64,000 nucleotides of DNA from Kuschelorhynchus macadamiae. Taxonomy: Eukaryota; Arthropoda; Insecta; Coleoptera; Curculionidae. The notes under the pieces were generated by a model. The model was not told where the DNA came from. It searched no databases and saw only the letters and a program-made list of their open reading frames with translations. Shown here piece by piece: positions 53,285 through 64,000 of the stretch. Positions within the stretch are counted from its first letter, which is position 1; each line of letters begins with the position of its first letter. A program made the translations under genes and the position numbers. Location of the stretch: positions 1,847,001-1,911,000 of the forward strand of contig JAUTXW010000347.1 in the NCBI GenBank assembly GCA_030620095.1, written 5' to 3'.

Positions 53285-55665
53285 TGCGCTCGCTCTCATA
53301 TATAAAAAAATTCACCGACTCCTTTCTTATTCTCGACTATATCTCTAATTATAGGAGGATCTACACTACTCTTATTAAGTCAGCAAAAAAATTACACTAC
53401 CGAAAACGTCTAACAAACTCTAATAACGTTTCAAAAGAAACCTGGTCCATCATCAATAAAGAAACAAATCAAACCCTGTGACTCAGATCTTGCCAGGGGC
53501 TAATGATCTAAATGATTATTTTATTAATGTAAGCAAAAATGTTACCTCTAGTATCTCGCCAAGTTTGGACCCTCTTTCGTTTCTCCCTCCTTCAAAAAAT
53601 TTAGCTGATAGCTTTTTCTTAAGTCCCGTTAGCAACACTGAACTATTGAAGGTAATAAATAATATCAAAAGTAAATCTTCGTGTAGCACTGATGGCCTAT
53701 CAATTAGAATATTCCTGAACTTGCCACTCCCAGTCATAGAGGCCCTTACAACATTAATAAATGAGTCCTTTATAAAAGGTGTATTCCCTGATTGCCTTAA
53801 AACAGCTATAATTATTCCACTTCATAAAGGCGGCGAAAAAACTAACTCTTGCAATTATCGCCCAATTGCACTACTACCAGTGCTATCAAAAATCATCGAA
53901 AGGCTACTGAAGAACCGTCTTATGCCATTTCTCCTGAAACATCAGATAATATCCCCGGAGCAGTTCGGATTTCTACCCAACAAGTGCACCAGTGACGCCA
54001 TGTTCACGTTGCTTAGAGGCGTCTTCTTATCTCTCAATAACAACCACCCAACTGCCTCAGTTTTTTGTGACTATGCGAAAGCCTTTGATTGTGTTAGTCA
54101 TGAAATTCTGATAAACAAACTAAATTTTTATGGAATTCGTGGTACTTCTTTAAATTGGTTCAAATCTTATCTTGGGAAAAGGCAACAACTTGTAAGGGCT
54201 AATGGTTCCGATTCTGATTGTAAGTTGATTACAAGTGGAGTCCCTCAAGGTTCAGTCTTGGGACCTATTCTTTTTTTGTTATACATTAATGATATCACGA
54301 ACCTTAAAATTAATGGAAGAATCTCCCTTTTTGCTGATGACACAAGCATAACATGGAGTGATTTTGATACAACGTCTTTACACTCTAGTATCTCCAAAGA
54401 CTTGGTTATAATTAAGGCTTGGTCCGATTCCAATATGCTTTGTTTTAACGTCGATAAAACGGTGGCGTTATCTTATAAGGGAACTTTACAACCACTTCAG
54501 GTACACAACAGCAATATTGAATTAGATAAATTCCTGGGTTTACATATAAATAACAACCTAAAATGGTCTAATCATATTGACACCTTAACTAAAAAACTTT
54601 CTACCGCCTGCTTCGCCATTCGATCAGTTTCAAAAGAACTAGAAGACTTACTTATTTTCTTTATTTGAATCCCACCTCCGCTATGGCCTTCCCTTTTGGG
54701 GCTGCTGTACCACCGAGCAATTTCGTAGTATTTTTATGCTTCAAAAGAGAGCCATTCGTTATTTGTTTGGTCTAAATAATAGAGCTCACTGCCAATACTA
54801 TTTCAAAAAACATGAAATATTAACACTTCCTGCATTATTTATTTTGGAAACGGTATGTTTGCTGAGAAAACATATAAACACCCTCCCAGAAAGGCCACAA
54901 CATGTATACCCTACCAGAAACTCTAGGCATGATATTTATCTTCCCATTCCTTCCACAGAATTAATAAAAAAATCAATTATTTACAACGCCATAAAACTTT
55001 ACAACAATCTGCCAGTACATTTAAAATCTATCCCTATGCTTGCACAATTTCGAAAAAACACCAAAGCATACCTCATTGAGAGACCATTTTACAGCGTTAA
55101 TAGTAAGTCTCTTTAAATTGTCACTAAACTCGCTTGTTTACTTAAATCTTTTGTGAGTCATGTCCTAACTCGTAGCATAGAATTTTGTAAATCATTATAT
55201 AGGGAAAAGAACTGTCGAACATTCACTTAAAACTTAATTATTTTTGTTAGGTATTGGATTAAAAACAATTTAATTCTTTTTGTATACTACATTCTACACT
55301 AGTTCAATATACCTTCTGTTTAACATCACAATTATTTGTATAACTATAATAACATAGAGTTTAAGGTCGCATAGTTGCAATTTTGATTTCAATGTCATCG
55401 AAATTATTCACCTCGTACATGTGTGTTTGTTTACTTTTATAAGGTTATCATGATTCATTTACTGTTCGCAATGTTATGTTATATTCTAAACGATTTGGTA
55501 AATTGATAATTTACATTTTAAAAAAAAAAGCACTGGTGAAATTATTTTCGATTAATGTTTTGATATGTCTTATTTTTAGGTATATTTTGCTTTGTCCATA
55601 AAATTGTAAAATTTTTCTGCGGCAATAAAGCATACTTTTGTTTGTTTGTTTGTTTGTTTGGATTT
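53285..55665 (+). mobile_element. 5'-truncated Jockey-like LINE inserted in the IS630-type transposase gene
   Basis: Begins within the connector of ORF2 at about 53285 and ends after AATAAAGCATAC with a TTTG-repeat tail at about 55638-55665. A second T- and G-rich run (55778-55800) could also mark the end. Same family as the minus-strand RT fragment at 1-424. Confidence 0.8.
53290..55116 (+). pseudogene. Jockey-like LINE ORF2, RT domain, two frameshifts
   Basis: Starts in the connector: SLSYIKKFTDSFLILDYISN, KLHYRKRLTNSNNVSKETWSII, with a frameshift at about 53480. Then 396 open codons: SSCSTDGLSIRIF, NYRPIALLPVLSKIIERLL, EQFGFLPNKCTSDAMF, SVFCDYAKAFDCVSHEIL (motif A), TSGVPQGSVLGPILFLLYIND (B), ISLFADDTSITW (C), ELDKFLGLHINNNLKW. 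A second frameshift at about 54655 leads into FESHLRYGLPFWGCC, QKRAIRYLFGL, a Cys/His-poor C-terminal region and LYNNLPVHLKSIPML to the stop at 55116. The RT core is uninterrupted, so the copy is relatively young. Confidence 0.88.
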
Positions 55666-55819
55666 TTATATAAACTTGAAGAAGGTTCCGACCTGCAAAC
55701 CCCTACTTCGTGCTGTAAAGAACAAAATATATTTTCCGTACGGGTATAAAACATTAAATCGGCTTTTACGATAAAATTTTTGTTTTGTTTGTTTTGTTTG
55801 GCGCTAGTGTCAAAATTAA

Positions 55820-56580
55820 CGAAAATTGCTCATTGAGAGTCCAAATATTCTTCACTGGTGTGTGAAATATCTATCAACTGTAAGGCAATATAGGCAAGAA
55901 GGACGCAATATTGTGTATCTAGACGAAACCTGGGTAGATAATGATATGACAGTGACCAAGTGCTCGCAAAGTGAAAGTGTTACAGGTGTTGTTCAGGGAA
56001 TCCGCTGTAGTAGTCGCTTTATTATAGTTCATACTGGTTCAGAAGCCGGATTTGTTCCACGGGACTAACAACTGGAAACTATCATGAACTGATGAATAGA
56101 GATAATTTTGAAAAGTGGTTGCTCGAGAAGCTTCTACCTAACATTCCTCCCAAATCGGTCGTGGTAATGGATAATGCGCCTTATCATTCTCACGTAGAAG
56201 ATAAAGTGCCAACTAAATACTCTACAAAACCTGATATGATACCGTGGCTTGAATCGAAAATACCAATTATATAAGGTAATATCGGCCAATAAGCCTAGAG
56301 AAAAAAAGTATAAAATTGACATAACCTCGGTCATACACTTTTAAGCCTGCCTCCATACATGTGCGACCTCAACCCTATTAAACTTGCATGGGCAGGAGTA
56401 AAAAAATATATTCAAAAGCGCAACACCGGTGAGCTTTCAATTAAAGATTTAAATAAAATAACATTACAAGCGATTGACTCAATATCGGCTGAAAATTGGA
56501 AATCGTATGTTAAATATGTTCGTTCTATTGAAGATAAATACTGGGAAGTAGATAGCAAAATACGGTTATTGATGATTTAG
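55820..56580 (+). pseudogene. IS630-type transposase, catalytic part, Glu to Lys at the third catalytic position
   Basis: Reads LIESPNILHWCVKYLSTVRQY, IVYLDETWVDNDMTVTKC (first Asp), VTGVVQGIRCSSRFIIVHTG, NRDNFEKWLLEKLLPNIPPKSV, VVMDNAPYHSHVEDKVPTKYS (second Asp), then a decayed stretch and LPPYMCDLNPIKLAWAGVKKYI. In this family the last motif normally reads NPIELAW, Glu being the third metal ligand; here it is Lys. Ends with AENWKSYVKYVRSIEDKYWEVD. Frameshifts near 56066 and 56274. Family: DDE_3-type eukaryotic IS630 transposases, separate from the DD41D elements. Confidence 0.75.
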
Positions 56581-57014
56581 TTATCACACGGGGATCTTCA
56601 AGTGTGAAACCTCACCATTTTCAGAGGAAGACAACGACTTAGAAGGAATCGAACCATTAGAATCACAGCCGTCAACCTCAAAAATGGGTTAGTTTTTTTC
56701 ATATATTTTGTAAAATTGTTCATAAATAGCTGTTAATAAGCTGCTTCAAAATAATTAATTTTTTGTTCAATACCGGGTATCAAAAATTATCTAATATTGC
56801 AATTAATATTTGAAAAACTACAGAACTCATATTTTTCCAAAATTAACACATCAATGTAGTTATAGTAGAGGAGCCAGCACTGATTCCAGTGAACAAGATT
56901 TATCAAAATTTTAACTTATGCTAGTTGGACTTTGGGCTATTCGGGTATGCTAAAAGTGACCGTTTGTCTCCGTCTGTGATATTACTTTGTACAGGAGGCG
57001 TGATTGTGAAGTAC
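56581..57014. other. No gene seen
   Basis: AT-rich; perhaps the 3' part of the split transposon. A Glu/Ser-rich stretch just after 56600 may be the original C-terminus in another frame. Confidence 0.45.
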
Positions 57015-57150
57015 TATACAGGGCGTTTCCTAATTGCGTGCTAATGTTAAAGAGGGGTGACTCTTGGACCTTTTTAAGAAAAAAGTTTAATATGAACCTA
57101 AAAGTCTTAACTTTGGAGATACAGGGTTTTAAAAACACATTTTTTTAAAA
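57015..57150 (+). mobile_element. Mariner-type TIR fragment
   Basis: CAGGGCGTTTCCTAATTGCG after a TA, followed by GGAGATACAGGG-type TIR wording. No partner found. Confidence 0.4.
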
Positions 57151-57283
57151 TCCTAATTCTGATGCTATTATAGATAAATAACTGTGTGAAATTTACTTTA
57201 TAAATTATTTATAATTACATATACACGTGGCGTGAATATGTAATTAACCTGTGTAATCCATATGTTCCTGAATGCATAGATGA

Positions 57284-57560
57284 ACACTGAACGACTGAAC
57301 TCAATCGAACACGGCTTATGTACCGATTGTGATTTCTCGAGTTCTTTCCAGAATGTTCAGATGACTTTAGGTTTTAGGTTGAGTATGTGTAGTTCATCCT
57401 CCTAAACATAGATAGCACTATGTATAATTGTACATTTTATTATACCAATCGTTGTTGCAGCGGCGCGCGCTTTTAAAAACGGGCCGCATTATCTGGCTGT
57501 TTTCAAAACTGATTTGGGCTGCAGAAAAATGCTCACTGGGCCGCATGTTTGACATGGCTG
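57284..57560 (-). mobile_element. Solo 5' end of the GTF2IRD2-like hAT, inverted
   Basis: The reverse complement matches 45025-45372, including the terminus (CAGCCATGTCAAACATGCGG, ending at 57560), the CATACTCAACCTAAA-type middle and the promoter region up to CACTGAACG. Nothing of the transposase follows. Truncated copy. Confidence 0.88.
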
Positions 57561-58190
57561 TTGTAGTCACTTGACACCAAATAAAACAATTTCATTGCGT
57601 AATTGGATTAAGCGAGTTACGATGGATAAAGAGAACTTTGACGCGATTTGCAGTAATAGATACACAAGAATAATCGCCTGCTAATTGGCAAACCCGATTT
57701 CCGATCCCGAAAAATTGGTTAAGACGAGCTTTGCTATGGAACGCCTCTTATATGCGCTGTTAAAAAAATTCAACACCCTATATACCAGGAGAAATGTTAC
57801 ATATAAACCAACAATAAAACCAACGCAAGTTTTTACGTAACATCGCTTAAGAAAATTAAATCTGAATTGAATTTAATTTACCAACCTACATGGATGTACT
57901 AGAAAAACACATTTATGAACGTAGTCTGATCATGGAGATGTGTTGGAACACGGACAAATTATTTGCATCAAATTAAGCGGTGTCATTTGTAAAAATCAAG
58001 TCGGGGCTACCGGTCCTGCGCTCGTTAATTTAAAATAATTTCGGTGATCAGTCTTGCTCGCTTTCGAAATTAACGCCGGATTAATTCGGCTTTAATTGTT
58101 GTTTAACATGCAAGGAACAAGACGTAACATTGTTGCATAAATGAGAATTTGTCCCGTCAAACAGAGGTCATAAACGGTTTTCGAATATCT
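57561..58190. other. No gene seen
   Basis: Mixed composition, no supported feature. Confidence 0.5.
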
Positions 58191-58735
58191 GTATAATATC
58201 CTATACCTAAGTTCAACTGTTTTTGAGATATTTTGAATTTTATGTAAAAAATGACGGTTGCAGGTCTAGGCATAACTATAAATATCTGCTTATCGAAGTC
58301 TCTATTATTTATTTGCGGTTGGCTTCCTTGTCCAAAAGAATACACTTTAGTGACCTGCGCTGATATTTTTATAATAAATAGATATAGGGTGATCAAAAAC
58401 TGACATTATAAATATACTTTAAAAAATCGTTAAAAGTTACTTCTTTCAAATGGAAACCCCCAATTTTTATAATTTTATCTTATTTAACACTTAAAATAAG
58501 GGCGACTTTGTATAAAGTTGTCTATTCCAAAAATTTGTAGTTTTTGAGTTATTGACGATTCAACATTTTTTATTCTAATATACCAGACAGCTTCTAAGTT
58601 CTCTTCTTAGTTAGCCATGACGGGGAGCTCTGGCCAGAACAAAACCGTTTGGTTACTATAGAAACGTAATATTTGTTATCGTTTAACCATTACCTACTAA
58701 AATATTATTTATTTATTATAGTAATTATAATAATT

Positions 58736-58936
58736 ATGCCGGGGCGATTAAATTACACACATGAGGATTATTTGAATTTGTTTATTATCTATGGGGAATT
58801 TAACAGAGTTTTAACAAGAACATGCCAGATATTTGCTGATAGATATCCAGATAAACAGAATCCGTCACCGAACAGCGTTAAACAAATGTTGGAAAATTAT
58901 AAAAATGTTGAAACCGTGAAGACAAAAATTAATTAA
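58736..58936 (+). pseudogene. Second, inverted copy of the transposase D N-terminus
   Basis: MPGRLNYTHEDYLNLFIIYG, RVLTRTCQIFADRYPDKQNP, VKQMLENYKN. This is the DUF4817-like helix-turn-helix start seen before mariner-type transposases of this group. It is better preserved than the equivalent in the right arm, which has stops. It leads nowhere: the catalytic part is on the opposite strand. Confidence 0.75.
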
Positions 58937-58964
58937 AGAAAGCCTATTCCCATTATAGTCTAGT

Positions 58965-60476
58965 CTACACAAGAGCACAACTTATTTTTTCAATAAAGGT
59001 TGAAAACTGAAAAAGTCTACCTTGTACTTCCAAACTTTTTTCGCATCTCCGAATAAATCCATCATGGGTGGCCGCTCTAATTGAAGCTGGAGATAAATTT
59101 TCGAACGCGTCCCTTACCCTTGCCATACAGTCCTCTTTTGTTGTTACTGGATTAAAATAAACGATTCCTTGTATCGTTCCCATATAAAACAGTCTAAGAC
59201 TGTCAAATCGGGGGAACGAGGAGGCCACAGGAAAGGTCCATCGTTGGCAATCCACTTGTCGTAAAACGTAGCTTGTAAAAAGTTAGTAACTGCAACAGTT
59301 CTATGTGGTGGGGCGCCATCGTGTTGGTAGAAAATTTGACCATGTTCTGCCAAAGATAAATTACTTAAATATTCGTTGTCCAACTCTTCAAGAATATTCA
59401 GATATCTTTCTTCTACAAAAGTTTATAGACATAATTTTACGGAGAGAAATGCTTTGATAATATTCAATTAATTTAATCTGAAGAGTGCTCAATAAAAAAG
59501 GAAGGTTTAGTATTTTATGACTTTCTAAAGTACCCTGTATAAATAGCTTGTAAATATCTAACTAAAGATAATTTTCCTATAAAACTTGGGACGATATATT
59601 TTTTTAGATATGATGTGTTACGGTATGTGGACCAGTATTTGTATAAAGTAGTGTAGTGTGACCTGTATAAATAATTTAATTTAATTTATTTAGGTAATAA
59701 TATTTACTAAATGTTTTATCTAATTTTGAATTGACGCTACATTGATAAAAAATACTATTGTAATATTACCTAAATGAATTATTTTTCATTAAAAAGTCCT
59801 TGTGTTTAGGCAATGTATAACTTACCATTCAAATTTTTTTCGTAAAAATTCAGTTTTAGTATTCCATCGTTCCTTACTGCATAAAATACATTAAATTGCC
59901 AGGTTTCTTGAAAATTCCGCGGTCTTACTGCATAAGGATTCGAATCACTCCAAAAATGGGAATTGTGTCAATTGAAAAGGCCATTTTTAGTAAATTTTGC
60001 TTCATCGGTCCAAATTATATTGTCCAAAAATCTAGGGTTATCTTGTACCATTGTTAAAATAAACTCCCAAAACTGTACTCTTTTTGGCAAATCAGTGTCT
60101 TTTAGATGTTGAACCAATGATATTAAATAAGGTTGGAAGTTATATTTTAACAGAATCCTATGCACTGTGTTCCTCGAGATTCCTGATTTTCTTACCACGT
60201 TTCTTAGGGATGTCATTGGATATGCTGCAAAATATCCCAGAATTGCAATCTCGACATTTTCATTATTAACAATGGGCTTCCTCTTGTTAATTTTTGCCTT
60301 GACGTTTCCAAAATTTTTATAGTTTTCCAACTTTGTTTAACTTTGTTGTTTCTGTTTATCTGGATATCTATCAGCAAATATCTGGCATGTTCTTGTTAAA
60401 ACTCTGTTAGATTCCACATAGATAATAAACAAATTCATTATTTGTTTTTGTGTGTGTAATTTAATCGCCCCGGCAT
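58965..60476 (-). pseudogene. Mariner-type transposase D, one intron, frame-broken
   Basis: Start MPGRLNYTH at 60476, soon broken by stops and a small deletion. Then open from 60330: MENYKNFGNVKAKINKRKPI, SLRNVVRKSGISRNTVHRIL (helix-turn-helix), FWEFILTMVQDNPRF, IIWTDEAKFTKNGLFN (first Asp). Exon 1 ends at 59826; a 413-bp intron (59413-59825, GTAAGT donor, TTTGTAG acceptor) leads in phase to ERYLNILEELDNEYL, IFYQHDGAPPHRT (second Asp) and LWPPRSPDLTVLDCFIW (third Asp, 41 residues after the second). A frameshift at about 59170, then VYFNPVTTKEDCMARVRDAF and RRCEKSLEVQGRLFQF to the end. All three Asp are kept. Confidence 0.82.
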
Positions 60477-61086
60477 GATTATTAGTTTAATAATTATTAT
60501 AATTGCTATAATAAATAAACAATATTTTAGTAGGTAATTGTTAAACGACAATAAATATTACGTTTCTATAGTAACCAATTGGTTTTGTTCTCGCCAGGCC
60601 TCCCTATCATGGCCAATTAACAAGAAAACTTAAAAGCCGTCTGGCATTATTAAATAAAAAATGTTAAATCGTCAATAACTCAAAAACTACAAATTTGGAA
60701 TAGACAACTTTATACAAAGTCACCCACCCTTATTTTAAGTGTTAAATAAGATTAAATTATAAAAATTGGGGGTTTCCATTTGAAAAAAGTAACTTTTAAC
60801 GATTTTTTAAAGTAAATTTATAATGTCAGTTTTTGATCACCCTATATTTATTTATTATAAAAATATCAGCACAGGCCACTAATATGGATCCTTTTGGACA
60901 AGGAAGCCACCCGCAAATAAATAATAGAGACTTCGATAAGTAGATATTTATAGTAATGTCTAGACCTGCAGACGTCATTTTTTACATAAAATTCAAAATA
61001 TCTCAAAAACAGTTCAACTTAGATATAGGATATTATACATGAAATATACCTAGAAATTTTCGAGGAATCCAAAAATTCGATAATAT

Positions 61087-61268
61087 ACAGGGTGTTCCAT
61101 TTAAGAAAAGAAAGTTGACGTCTACTTCCGGTATAACAGGAAGTGCCGCCATCTTGAAAATATTTTGCGCGAATTGCCTCCATCGACTTTAGTTAGCTGC
61201 CAAAATTTCAAATTTTTCCAAAGCCTACTTTCTGAGAAATCGATCGCCGCAGTTCGTCGTGGGACACC

Positions 61269-61271
<3 letters not shown>
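61087..61271. mobile_element. Short mariner-type MITE or two joined TIR ends
   Basis: Starts TACAGGGTGTTCCATTT and ends GGGACACCCTGTA; only the outer 12-13 bp are inverted copies. About 185 bp without coding content. The right end adjoins an (AT)n tract. Confidence 0.5.

Positions 61272-61317
<46 letters not shown>
61272..61317. repeat. (TA)n microsatellite
   Basis: Twenty-three TA dinucleotides. A hydrophobic or Tyr-Ile repeat frame across it is an artefact of the dinucleotide. Confidence 0.97.

Positions 61318-64000
<2,683 letters not shown>

Larger units (their letters stand above)
58191..61038. repeat. Giant inverted repeat around mariner-type element D
   Basis: Left arm about 58191-58955, right arm about 60260-61038, matching along nearly their whole length. 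Each arm contains, from outside in, about 190 bp of flank (CAAGGAAGCCAxCCGCAAAT and neighbours), a TIR-like start AGGGTGATCAAAAACTGAC (58386; mirrored to about 60844), noncoding DNA, and the first part of the transposase gene. So even the DNA outside the TIR start is mirrored, which an ordinary TIR element would not show. Confidence 0.85.

Overview
The window looks like a piece of an AT-rich animal genome, most likely an insect. There is no host gene that I can recognise, no bacterial operon structure, and no CRISPR array. Almost everything readable is transposable-element DNA, and transposase genes carry spliceosomal introns with GT..AG ends. The species cannot be fixed from this sequence.

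Layout. 1-5 kb: fragments of four non-LTR retrotransposons (Jockey-like, R1-like, an I-type element with RNase H, and a second Jockey/CR1-like RT) plus a Penelope-like (PLE) remnant. 6-10 kb: an inverted-repeat element, a 389-bp tandem repeat carrying two well-formed hammerhead ribozymes, and an apparently intact mariner-type element with 480-bp terminal inverted repeats (TIRs) inserted in the second repeat copy. 10.8-21 kb: a LINE tail, a decayed hAT, a decayed mariner-type element, a PLE with RT and GIY-YIG remnants, and another mariner fragment. 21.8-32.3 kb: two nearly full-length LINEs in opposite orientation, one with ORF2 broken by a single frameshift, with PLE debris between them. 32.9-41.7 kb: a mariner fragment, a Crypton (tyrosine recombinase), a hAT with a perfect 8-bp target duplication that is itself split by a mariner-type element, and a second Crypton interrupted by LINE and hammerhead sequence. 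41.8-48 kb: two decayed copies of a bacterial-type small heat-shock gene (IbpA/Hsp20-like) in a duplicated segment; a GTF2IRD2-like hAT with TIRs and target duplication sits inside the second copy. 48.4-52.5 kb: hAT copies, a tandem duplication and two more hammerhead cores. 53-56.6 kb: an IS630-type transposase gene split by a Jockey LINE. 57-64 kb: a solo hAT end, a giant palindrome built on a mariner-type element, another decayed mariner-type element between (AT)n tracts, and the first part of a further TIR.

Three points deserve attention. Hammerhead ribozyme cores recur at several places and are best preserved in the tandem 389-bp repeat, whose predicted cleavage sites are exactly one unit apart. 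The Hsp20-like copies have no transposon function and suggest old horizontal transfer from a bacterium or phage followed by duplication. The mariner-type elements form several distinct families that share D-D-41-D spacing, long TIRs and introns; one copy looks intact. Everything else is decayed to different degrees, so the order of insertions can be read in several nests.
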